A DNA stretch of 38,082 nt. It comes from an uncultured bacterium (lineage in GTDB: Bacteria; Actinomycetota; Coriobacteriia; Coriobacteriales; Coriobacteriaceae). Positions 15,769 to 22,731 of the stretch are shown here, piece by piece. The stretch is taken from contig CAJMNK010000013.1 of assembly GCA_905214905.1 (NCBI GenBank), forward strand, positions 1 through 38,082, written 5' to 3'. Every line of letters begins with the position of its first letter. Within the stretch, counting starts at the first letter, position 1. The position numbers and the translations under genes are program-made. The notes under the pieces are model-generated. The model searched no databases. It saw only the letters and a list, made by a program, of their open reading frames with translations, and was not told the origin of the DNA.

Positions 15769-15802
15769 AAGACCCGGGCGGCAACGATGTCGCTCGGGTC
15801 TT
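15769..15802 (+). terminator. Attenuator-like hairpin between binding protein and permease
   Basis: AAGACCCG (15769-15776) is complementary to CGGGTCTT (15795-15802), with GC-rich bases between the arms. There is no T-run, so it may stabilise the 3' end of the binding-protein mRNA or terminate only partly. Either would give more binding protein than permease. Confidence 0.45.
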
Positions 15803-15805
15803 GTA

Positions 15806-15823
15806 ATGAGTATCCGTACTCAT
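15806..15823 (+). repeat. Small perfect inverted repeat before the permease gene
   Basis: ATGAGTA and TACTCAT are exact complements around the 4-nt loop TCCG. They lie four bases after the larger hairpin and about 27 bases before the permease ribosome-binding site. It may be part of an mRNA processing or folding signal. Confidence 0.4.
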
Positions 15824-15863
15824 ATACCAGTTGGTCCTACCGACAAAAGAAAGGGGAGAGAAC

Positions 15864-16820
15864 GTGAACAACTTGCTACGTTTGATTGGAAGGCGTCTTG
15901 TGGCGCTGCCGATCATGGCATTGGGCGTCACCGTCCTGGTGTTCTTCCTTATGTCGTTCTCCAAGACCGACCCCGCCTACACGGCGTTGGGTGACGGTGC
16001 CTCGCCCGAGGCGGTTGCCGAGTACCATGAGAAGTATGGTCTGGACGACCCCTGGCCCGTGCGCTACGTGCGCTATATGGGCGATTTGATCCATGGCGAC
16101 ATGGGCACCTATGGTGCTGCTCGCAACTCCGTTGCCAAGCGCATCTCCACGGCCCTGCCCGTCACGATGCAGCTGACCTTCATCGGTCTTGCCATCGGTG
16201 CGGTCGTTTCGTTTTTGCTCGGCGTCATCGCGGCACTGTATCGCGACAAATGGCCGGACCAAGTGATCCGCGTCTTTTCCATCGCCGGCTTGGCAACCCC
16301 GTCGTTCTGGCTTGCCGTTCTGTTGATCCTGCTGTTCTCTTCCTACCTTAAGGTGCTCCCGGCATCGGGTGCTCTGCCTCACTTCACCACGAATCCGGTT
16401 GGCTATCTGGGACGTATGATCATGCCCGCTATTGCCTTGGCATTTCCGCTGACGGGCCAGATGACTCGTATCGTGCGTACCGCCATGGTCGAGGAGCTCG
16501 ACAAGGATTATGTCCGTATGGCTCGCGGCGCCGGCGTTCCCGAGAAGGTCGTCGTCGGCATCAACGTTCTTCGCAATGCGCTGATCACCCCGGTCACCAC
16601 CCTCGGTCTTAAGATCGGTTACCTCATGGGCGGCGCCGTCGTCATCGAGGTTATCTTCAACCTCCCCGGCATGGGCACCGCGATTCTGCAGGGCGTTCAG
16701 GGCAACGAGGCGAACCTGGTTCAGGGCGTCGTTATCGTCGTTGCTCTTGCCTTCATCATCATCAACATCGTGGTTGACATGCTCTACCTGCTCATCAACC
16801 CGCGCATCAGGACGGTGTAG
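15864..16820 (+). CDS. ABC transporter permease, DppB type (sialate transporter)
   Basis: A 318-residue inner-membrane permease of the DppB/OppB family. It has an N-terminal transmembrane helix (about 12-34), the DPAYTALG and EKYGLDDPWPVRYVRYMGDLIHGDMG extracytoplasmic segment, and five further helices. The EAA-type coupling loop near residues 208-235 reads DYVRMARGAGVPEKVVVGINVLRN, and the closing helix ends NPRIRTV. The GTG start at 15864 is chosen because AAGGGGAG sits five bases upstream; a longer in-frame start at 15831 has no such site. The next gene follows three bases after the stop. It would form the membrane channel together with the permease half of the fusion protein. Confidence 0.9.
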   Translation: MNNLLRLIGRRLVALPIMALGVTVLVFFLMSFSKTDPAYTALGDGASPEAVAEYHEKYGLDDPWPVRYVRYMGDLIHGDMGTYGAARNSVAKRISTALPVTMQLTFIGLAIGAVVSFLLGVIAALYRDKWPDQVIRVFSIAGLATPSFWLAVLLILLFSSYLKVLPASGALPHFTTNPVGYLGRMIMPAIALAFPLTGQMTRIVRTAMVEELDKDYVRMARGAGVPEKVVVGINVLRNALITPVTTLGLKIGYLMGGAVVIEVIFNLPGMGTAILQGVQGNEANLVQGVVIVVALAFIIINIVVDMLYLLINPRIRTV

Positions 16821-16823
16821 ATT

Positions 16824-18839
16824 ATGGTAAAGATTCGAGAGAAGCAAACCGAGCAGCTCGAGAAGGCTGCCTCTAAGGGGCTCAAGCTCGGTGGCTGGAA
16901 GAAGATGACGCTGTCTTCTAAGATTGCAGCCGTCGTGCTGGTGCTGGTCGCCCTGACTGCGATTCTGGCGCCCCTTCTTGCCCCCTATAGCCCGGTCGAG
17001 ATCTTTACGGCTCGCCAGGCTCCCGGCAACGGATTTATCTTCGGTACCGACGATAAGGGTCGCGACATTCTGTCGCGTATGCTCTACGGTGGTCGTTACT
17101 CGCTGATTATCGGCTTTGGCGCCACTGCCATGGCTCTGGTCTGCGGCTCGGTCGTGGGCGCCCTTGCAGCGGTTTCGCGCAAGGCCGTCTCCGAGACGAT
17201 CATGCGTATCTTGGACATCATCATGTCCATCCCGGGCATCGCCCTCGCGGCCGTCTTCGTCTCCATCCTGGGTAACTCCGTGCCGTCGATCATCTTCGCC
17301 ATCGGCTTTATGTACACTCCGCAGATTGCCCGTATCGTGCGCGCCAACATCGTGTCCGAGTACGGCGAGGACTATGTCCGCGCGGTCATCGTTTCCGGCG
17401 CCAAGGCTCCGTGGATTTTGATCAAGCATGTTCTGCGTAACTGCATCGCCCCGATCATGGTCTTCACCGTTACCCTGGTCGCCGACGCCATTATCTTCGA
17501 GGCCTCGCTGACCTTCATCGGTGCTGGTATCCAGGAGCCCACCGCTACCTGGGGCAACATCCTCGCCGACGCCCGCGGCGGCGTGCTCGCCGGCCGCTGG
17601 TGGCAGGCGCTGTTCCCGGGCCTGGCCATCATGATCACCTGCCTGGCGCTCAACATCCTCTCTGAGGGCATTACCGACGCCATGGCCGCTGCTCCCTCCG
17701 CCGCCCTGGATCCGACCGATTCCTCCAAGCGTCGCGAGGCCGACCTGCTGGTTTCCGACCCCGTTCGCGCCTACAAGGAGCAGGCCCAGTCCCTCTCCGC
17801 TCGCCTTGGCGCCCTGCGCGATGTCGAGCTCAAGCGTGACGATCGCCATGTGCCCGATGAGTCCGTTGAGCCGATCCTTTCGGTCCGCGATTTCTGCATC
17901 CAGTTTGAGCACCACGGTGATATCAACGTCGTCGATCACGTCAACTTTGACGTCCGTCCCGGCCAGACCATGGGCCTGGTAGGCGAGTCCGGCTGCGGTA
18001 AGTCCATCACCACGCTGGCCATCATGGGCCTGACCGACGATGACGAGCATCTTTCCGGCGAGGTTCTCTGGGAGGGCCGCGACCTGCTCAAGATGAGCAA
18101 GAAGGAGTGGTTCGGCCTGCGCGGTACCGATATCGCCATGGTCTACCAGGACGCCCTGTCCTCGCTTAACCCCTCTATGCTCATTTCCGCCCAGATGAAG
18201 CAGCTCACCAAGCGTGGCGGCACCCGTAGCGCCGAGGAGCTCCTGGAGCTCGTGGGCCTCGACCCCAAGCGCACGCTCGAGAGCTATCCGCACGAGCTTT
18301 CCGGCGGCCAGCGTCAGCGTGTCCTGATCGCTATGGCCCTTACCCGTGACCCCAAGCTGGTCATCTGCGACGAGCCCACGACCGCTCTGGACGTTACCGT
18401 CCAGAAGCAGGTCATCAAGCTGCTCAACGATCTTCAGGCCAAACTCGGCTTTGCCATGATCTTCGTTTCGCACGACCTGGCGCTGGTCGCCGAGGTCGCC
18501 CACAACATCACGGTTATGTACGCTGGCCAGGTTATCGAGCAGGCGCCCACCAAGGAGCTGCTCACCAACCCGATTCACGAGTACACCCGCGGTCTTCTGG
18601 GTTCCGTTCTGTCCATCGAGAGCGGTTCGGGCCGCCTGCACCAGGTGCCCGGCGCCGTTCCGAGCCCGCGCGATTTCCCCAAGGGCGATCGCTTCGCGCC
18701 CCGCTCGAGCCATCCGCGTATTGGCCTGGACACCCGTCCGGTCTTCAAGCGCGTGCCCGGCACCGAGCACTTCTATTCCGAGCTCCCCGACGAGGTGCTC
18801 AAGGCAAATGGTTTGACCCCTCACGCGGAGGTGATGTAG
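16824..18839 (+). CDS. Fused ABC permease and ATPase (DppC-DppD fusion; SatC/SiaG-like)
   Basis: A 671-residue fusion in one unbroken frame. Residues 1-290 are a DppC-type permease: an N-terminal helix at 32-53, FGTDDKGRDILSRMLYGGR, and the EAA loop EDYVRAVIVSGAKAPWILIKHVLRN. Residues 290-350 are a charged linker. Residues 351-620 are an ABC ATPase: Walker A GESGCGKS (387-394), Q-loop Gln442, signature LSGGQ (492-496), Walker B LVICDE (512-517) and H-loop His550. The C-terminal tail keeps the position of the Opp/Dpp motif but reads RFAPRSSHP, where relatives have RCP. The cysteines that define this domain in the two Opp ATPases at 35886 and 36977 are absent. Sialate ABC importers in other bacteria have, as I recall, the same fusion. 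Confidence 0.92.
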   Translation: MVKIREKQTEQLEKAASKGLKLGGWKKMTLSSKIAAVVLVLVALTAILAPLLAPYSPVEIFTARQAPGNGFIFGTDDKGRDILSRMLYGGRYSLIIGFGATAMALVCGSVVGALAAVSRKAVSETIMRILDIIMSIPGIALAAVFVSILGNSVPSIIFAIGFMYTPQIARIVRANIVSEYGEDYVRAVIVSGAKAPWILIKHVLRNCIAPIMVFTVTLVADAIIFEASLTFIGAGIQEPTATWGNILADARGGVLAGRWWQALFPGLAIMITCLALNILSEGITDAMAAAPSAALDPTDSSKRREADLLVSDPVRAYKEQAQSLSARLGALRDVELKRDDRHVPDESVEPILSVRDFCIQFEHHGDINVVDHVNFDVRPGQTMGLVGESGCGKSITTLAIMGLTDDDEHLSGEVLWEGRDLLKMSKKEWFGLRGTDIAMVYQDALSSLNPSMLISAQMKQLTKRGGTRSAEELLELVGLDPKRTLESYPHELSGGQRQRVLIAMALTRDPKLVICDEPTTALDVTVQKQVIKLLNDLQAKLGFAMIFVSHDLALVAEVAHNITVMYAGQVIEQAPTKELLTNPIHEYTRGLLGSVLSIESGSGRLHQVPGAVPSPRDFPKGDRFAPRSSHPRIGLDTRPVFKRVPGTEHFYSELPDEVLKANGLTPHAEVM

Positions 18840-19667
18840 ATGAGCGAGACCGCAGTCAACGGCGTCGAGCCGATCATCTTCCTTGATGACGTCCACGTCA
18901 CCTTTAGGACCCGTACCGGCTCGATTCTGCACCCCAACCTGGTTCACGCCGTCCAGGGTGTAACGATTAAGCTCATGCCCGGTCAGACGATCGGCATCGT
19001 CGGCGAGTCCGGTTGCGGTAAGTCCACCACCGCTAACGTTATGTGCGGTCTGCAGGCCCCCACGAGCGGCAAGGTCTACTTTAAGGGCAAGGACGTTACC
19101 AAACGTACCGCCGAGGACCGTCGCCACATGGGTCGCGTTATCTCGGTCGTGTTCCAGAACCCGGCCACGGCGCTCAACCCCCGCATGGTCGTTCGCGAGC
19201 AGCTGCTCGACCCCATGCGCGTCCACAACCTGGGTACCGAGGCCGAGCAGGAGAAGCGCGTCAAGGAACTCTTGGAGCTCACCGGTCTGCCCAGCTCCGC
19301 CGCCGAGGTTCTTCCCGGCCAGCTTTCGGGCGGCCAGCGCCAGCGCGTCGCAATTGCCCGTGCCCTGTCGCTGAACCCCGATGCGATCATCGCCGACGAG
19401 CCCACCTCAGCTCTGGACGTTTCGGTCCGCGCGCAGATTCTGAACCTGCTGACCGACCTTAAGAAGGAGCTCGGCTTGGCCATGGTGTTCATCAGCCATG
19501 ACATCCAGACGGTCCGCTATATCTCTGACGACATCATCGTTATGAATGGTGGCAAGATCGTCGAGCAGGGCGAGGCCAAGCAGGTCTTCCAGCACCCCCA
19601 GGACCCCTACACCAAGATGCTGCTCGGCGCTGCGCCGTCGTTGCTGCACCCCAAGCTCGGCGAGTAG
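18840..19667 (+). CDS. ABC transporter ATP-binding protein, DppF type (sialate transporter)
   Basis: A 275-residue ATPase, the second nucleotide-binding subunit of the importer. It has Walker A GESGCGKST near residue 59, signature LSGGQRQRVAIARAL, Walker B ADEPTSALD and the H-loop ISHD. It ends shortly after DPYTKMLLGAAPSLLHPKLGE, so it lacks the C-terminal Opp/Dpp cysteine extension entirely. The ATG directly follows the stop of the fusion gene. Upstream, GGAGGTGAT (inside the end of the fusion gene) is a full complement of the 16S anti-Shine-Dalgarno end, predicting strong, coupled translation. A long GC hairpin follows. Confidence 0.92.
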   Translation: MSETAVNGVEPIIFLDDVHVTFRTRTGSILHPNLVHAVQGVTIKLMPGQTIGIVGESGCGKSTTANVMCGLQAPTSGKVYFKGKDVTKRTAEDRRHMGRVISVVFQNPATALNPRMVVREQLLDPMRVHNLGTEAEQEKRVKELLELTGLPSSAAEVLPGQLSGGQRQRVAIARALSLNPDAIIADEPTSALDVSVRAQILNLLTDLKKELGLAMVFISHDIQTVRYISDDIIVMNGGKIVEQGEAKQVFQHPQDPYTKMLLGAAPSLLHPKLGE

Positions 19668-19683
19668 GCTCGCTTTCCCTCCC

Positions 19684-19711
19684 GTGCGCCCGGTTCCCTT
19701 GCCGGGCGCAC
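19684..19711 (+). terminator. GC-rich hairpin closing the transporter genes
   Basis: A perfect 10-bp stem, GTGCGCCCGG (19684-19693) with CCGGGCGCAC (19702-19711), and an 8-nt loop. No T-run follows (CTCCGTTGCG), so it may mark an mRNA 3' end or partial termination before the esterase genes rather than a full stop. Confidence 0.5.
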
Positions 19712-19747
19712 CTCCGTTGCGATTTCGAAAGGTTGGGTTCACGAGCC

Positions 19748-20725
19748 ATGCCAAGTGCTCAGGAGCTACAACATCAATTTGGTGAATATCGAGGCGCCAT
19801 GCCCCGTCCATCAGATTTCGATCTCTTTTGGAAGGATCGCATGGCCGAGGCCGACGCCGTCGGGCTTGACTATGCGATCGAGACGGCATCGGTCACCGAT
19901 GCCGCGACCTGCCAGCTTTTCGACCTCTGGTATACCGGCATGTGTGGCGCTCGCCTGCATGCCAAGTACCTTAAACCCGTCTCGGACGAGCCCGTGCCAT
20001 TGGTACTTCAGTTCCATGGGTATCCGGGTGCAAGCCGCAGCTGGTTTGAGCAGGCGTCGTTTGCGGGCATGGGCATGGCACTCATCGCCCTCGACTGCCC
20101 CGGCCAAGGAGGTCCCTCCGAGGACATTGGTGGATTTGAGGGCACAACGGTTGCCGGTCATATCGTCGCCGGTATCGACGGCGACCCGGCCAACCTCTAC
20201 TATGTCCGCTTGCACCAAGATATTCGCATCCTGTGCCGCATCGTTCGCGAGCTCGAGGGCATCGATCTTGCGCGTGTGTTTGTGAACGGCGCGTCGCAGG
20301 GCGGCGGTTTGGGCATTGCGACCTGTGCGCTTAACAGCGAGCTTATCAATCGTGCCGCCATCCTCTATCCCTTCCTGTCAGATTTCCGCCTGGTCTGGGA
20401 TTTGGATGCCGACGACATTGCCTACGAGGGCCTGCGCTATTGGTCTCGCTGGTTTGACGAGGACTCGACTCGTATTGACGAAGCCTATGCCAAGCTGGCG
20501 TACTTCGATTCCAAGAACTTTGCCCCTATGGTCAAATGCCCCGTGCTGTTTGGCACCGGCACAGCCGATATCGTCTGTCCGCCAGCGACGCAGTTTGCGG
20601 TCTATAACAACCTGACCTGCGAAAAGCGTCATGAGTTCTTTGAAGGCTTTGGCCACGAGGAGATTCAGGATTTTGACGATCTGATCATTCCGTTTTTCTG
20701 CAAGGGAGGGGAGGCTCATGTCTAA
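19748..20725 (+). CDS. Acetyl-xylan-esterase-family alpha/beta hydrolase, possible sialate O-acetylesterase
   Basis: A 325-residue enzyme of the AXE1/cephalosporin-C deacetylase group (carbohydrate esterase family 7). The N-terminal part (RPSDFDLFWKDRMAEAD, then TGMCGARLHAKYLKP) and the oxyanion segment FHGYPG are typical. The catalytic triad is visible: Ser183 in GASQGG, Asp274 in GTADIVCPP and His303 in GFGHEEI. There is no signal peptide, so it acts in the cytosol. Between a sialate-type importer and nanA, its likely job is to remove O-acetyl groups from imported sialic acid; this is inferred. The pneumococcal nan locus also carries an esterase of this family. The start at 19748 gives a normal N-terminus, but GAAAGG lies 15 bases away, so a TTG at 19733 is not excluded. 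Confidence 0.85.
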   Translation: MPSAQELQHQFGEYRGAMPRPSDFDLFWKDRMAEADAVGLDYAIETASVTDAATCQLFDLWYTGMCGARLHAKYLKPVSDEPVPLVLQFHGYPGASRSWFEQASFAGMGMALIALDCPGQGGPSEDIGGFEGTTVAGHIVAGIDGDPANLYYVRLHQDIRILCRIVRELEGIDLARVFVNGASQGGGLGIATCALNSELINRAAILYPFLSDFRLVWDLDADDIAYEGLRYWSRWFDEDSTRIDEAYAKLAYFDSKNFAPMVKCPVLFGTGTADIVCPPATQFAVYNNLTCEKRHEFFEGFGHEEIQDFDDLIIPFFCKGGEAHV

Positions 20726-21569
20726 GTGCGAGAGCAATGTTGACGAGCTGATTGTCCCCGGACTCGTGGGAATTCCTGGAACGGTTTCGTCAAGACTCGC
20801 AGAATATCGGGACTGGCGCGGTGATGTCCAAGCAGATGTTTCTGATTTAGAGACATGCGCTTCGAATCTTGAGATTCAAGGCCTGGCCATAACGGCGATT
20901 GACTTTGTTAACCCCTGCGCCCGTTACTCGGAGGTCTCCTTTGAGCTCGGTGACGATGCGATTCACGCTCGTTTGATCGAGCCTGTCGGTCGTGCCCGAG
21001 TATCTGAGCGCGTGCCGTTGTGCCTGATGTTCCACGACATCGATCGGCCTGTGCGCGGCTGGCATCACATGACGAGATTTGCCGCCATGGGGTATGCCGT
21101 CCTCGCGCTGGATGACGATGTTGCTGGTGCGGACGACCTGCGGCGGGGGATTTCTTCGCCCGCTTTTGTCGAGCGCGTCCGTTGGGGTTGCGCGCTGGCG
21201 AAGGTGGCGCGCAATCTTGATGGCATGGACCTCGACCGCATCTTTGCATGGGGCGAGGGTCTTGGCGGCGGAGTCGCACTGGCGGTTTCTGCTCTGGACG
21301 AGCGGGGCCTCGCCTGCACGGCGGTTGCCAATCCGCTTCCTGGCGGCCTCGAGGCGCTGTCGTCTCGGGTGCGCGGATCGGTGCTCATGGGCACATCGCT
21401 TATGGATACCGTGAGCGATTCCAAGGATCAGTTTGCCGTATTCAACGGTCTTGAGTGTGACCGGAGGCATATCATCTATGCAAAATACGCTCACGAGCGC
21501 ATCAATGCGTTCGAAAACGAAGTCGTCGACTTTTTTAACCAAACGTTCTACTCGTGTTCTTTGGCCTAG
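20718..21569 (+). CDS. Esterase paralogue lacking the nucleophilic serine (predicted pseudoenzyme)
   Basis: A 283-residue protein that overlaps the end of the esterase by 8 bases and aligns with it over its second half. LDGMDLDRIFAWGEGLGGG matches LEGIDLARVFVNGASQGGG, and DQFAVFNGLECDRRHIIYAKYAHERINAF matches TQFAVYNNLTCEKRHEFFEGFGHEEIQDF. The catalytic Ser is Gly181 here (codon GGT), while Asp230 and His259 are kept. The oxyanion segment FHGYPG has become FHDIDR. The N-terminus is shorter and divergent. The gene is intact and in-frame with ordinary codon use, so it is probably expressed but unlikely to hydrolyse esters by the usual mechanism. It may be a binding or regulatory partner. I do not recognise a named family for it beyond the AXE1-like fold. 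Confidence 0.8.
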   Translation: MSKCESNVDELIVPGLVGIPGTVSSRLAEYRDWRGDVQADVSDLETCASNLEIQGLAITAIDFVNPCARYSEVSFELGDDAIHARLIEPVGRARVSERVPLCLMFHDIDRPVRGWHHMTRFAAMGYAVLALDDDVAGADDLRRGISSPAFVERVRWGCALAKVARNLDGMDLDRIFAWGEGLGGGVALAVSALDERGLACTAVANPLPGGLEALSSRVRGSVLMGTSLMDTVSDSKDQFAVFNGLECDRRHIIYAKYAHERINAFENEVVDFFNQTFYSCSLA

Positions 21570-21637
21570 ACGGCCTGGACACTGCCAACAAGAGTGGGTG
21601 GCATAGGGCCGCCCGCCAGACAGCTAAGGAGATTCTT

Positions 21638-22558
21638 GTGGCAACTCAGAAATTCACCGGCGTTATCCCTCCCGTCGTTGTTCCCGATACCGAAGATCAC
21701 CAGCTCGACGTTGCCTCCTTTGAGCGCAGCATCAACCGCATGATCGATGCCGGCGTCGATGGCCTGTTCTTCTTGGGATCCTCGGGCGAGGTCGTCTTCT
21801 CCACCGACGAGCGCCGTCGCCAGATTATCGCCGAGGCCGTTCGTATCGTCGACCACCGCGTTCCCGTTCTGGTCGGCATCATCGATACCGAGACCGAGCG
21901 CATGATCGAGCACGGCAAGGTCGCCCAGGAGCTGGGCGCCGATGCCCTCGTCGCCACCTGCCCGTTCTATGCCCTGCAGGGCATGACCGAGGTCGAGGAG
22001 CACTTCCGCATCCTGCACGAGGAGCTCGACCTGCCCATCTTCGCCTATGACATTCCCGTGTGCGTCCACACCAAGCTCCCCTGGAAGCTCCTTGCCAAGC
22101 TCGGCGCCGAGGGCGTTCTGGCCGGCGTCAAGGATTCCTCGGGTGATGACATCTCGTTCCGCTACCTCGTTCAGGAGAACGAGAAGAACGGCCATCCGAT
22201 GAGCATCCTCACCGGCCACGAGGTTGTTGTCGACGGCGCCTACCTCGGTGGCGCCGACGGTTCCGTCCCGGGTCTCGCCAACGTTGAGCCCGAGGGCTAC
22301 GTGCGTCAGTGGAAGGCCGCTCAGGCTGGTGACTGGGCTACCGTCAAGGCCGAGCAGGATCGCCTCAATGAGATTTCGCACATCTGGGATGTCACCTCGG
22401 GCGTCCAGGGCTATGCCGGTGGCGTCGGCGCCTTCAAGACCGCTATGAACCTCATGGGCATCTTCGACAGCCCGACCATGCCGCGCCCGGTGAAGGCCAT
22501 GACCGGCGAGAACGTCGAGGCGATTAAGAAGGTCCTTCAGGACAACGGTCTCCTGTAA
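21638..22558 (+). CDS. nanA: N-acetylneuraminate lyase (DHDPS/NAL family)
   Basis: A 306-residue class I aldolase of the dihydrodipicolinate synthase/N-acetylneuraminate lyase superfamily. It shows the phosphate-free pyruvate-binding motif GSSGE (47-51), the conserved Tyr137 in FAYDIP and the Schiff-base Lys165 in AGVKDSSGD. The superfamily has several activities, but the neighbouring nanK- and nanE-type genes and the sialate-type importer point to cleavage of Neu5Ac into ManNAc and pyruvate. The sequence is not a close match to the classic GSTGE lyase motif, so a related sugar-acid aldolase is possible. The GTG start at 21638 is set by AAGGAG six bases upstream; a longer frame from 21554 overlaps the preceding gene and has no such site. 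Confidence 0.82.
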   Translation: MATQKFTGVIPPVVVPDTEDHQLDVASFERSINRMIDAGVDGLFFLGSSGEVVFSTDERRRQIIAEAVRIVDHRVPVLVGIIDTETERMIEHGKVAQELGADALVATCPFYALQGMTEVEEHFRILHEELDLPIFAYDIPVCVHTKLPWKLLAKLGAEGVLAGVKDSSGDDISFRYLVQENEKNGHPMSILTGHEVVVDGAYLGGADGSVPGLANVEPEGYVRQWKAAQAGDWATVKAEQDRLNEISHIWDVTSGVQGYAGGVGAFKTAMNLMGIFDSPTMPRPVKAMTGENVEAIKKVLQDNGLL

Positions 22559-22588
22559 AGCTTCCCCGGGCACCCGACCTCGCCGTTC

Positions 22589-22630
22589 AACCGTGCGGCC
22601 ATGACCCATTAGGTTAATGGCCACACGGTT
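22589..22630 (+). terminator. Long hairpin after nanA
   Basis: AACCGTGCGGCCAT (22589-22602) pairs with ATGGCCACACGGTT (22617-22630) over 14 bp with a single mismatch, around a 14-nt loop. The tail TCTCGGCG is not T-rich. It is a strong fold that would at least slow transcription or protect the nanA mRNA end. Confidence 0.5.
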
Positions 22631-22671
22631 TCTCGGCGATCTCGGGCGCCTGGAAAATCTTTACCGCGCTG

Positions 22672-22690
22672 TGACGGCTAGCCTGACGGC
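22672..22690. repeat. Direct repeat upstream of nanK
   Basis: TGACGGC occurs at 22672-22678 and again at 22684-22690, a 12-base period, 42 bases before the nanK start. Tandem half-sites can be operators, but a 7-base repeat alone is weak evidence. Confidence 0.25.
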
Positions 22691-22731
22691 GCATTTCCTG
22701 TAGTTGTTTTTTATCTCCTAAGGAGAGCGAC

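Noticed and set aside
17650..17900. Permease-ATPase fusion as a sequencing error or frameshift
   Set aside because: The frame is continuous through a linker of ordinary composition with no leftover stop or start signals. The same fusion is known in sialate ABC transporters of other bacteria, so it is treated as real.
15876..19226. 1116-codon open frame on the minus strand opposite the sialate permease, fusion and ATPase genes
   Set aside because: Its product is low-complexity, rich in Asp, Gly, His and Arg, with no recognisable domain. The plus-strand genes are unmistakable ABC components, so the frame is a by-product of codon bias.
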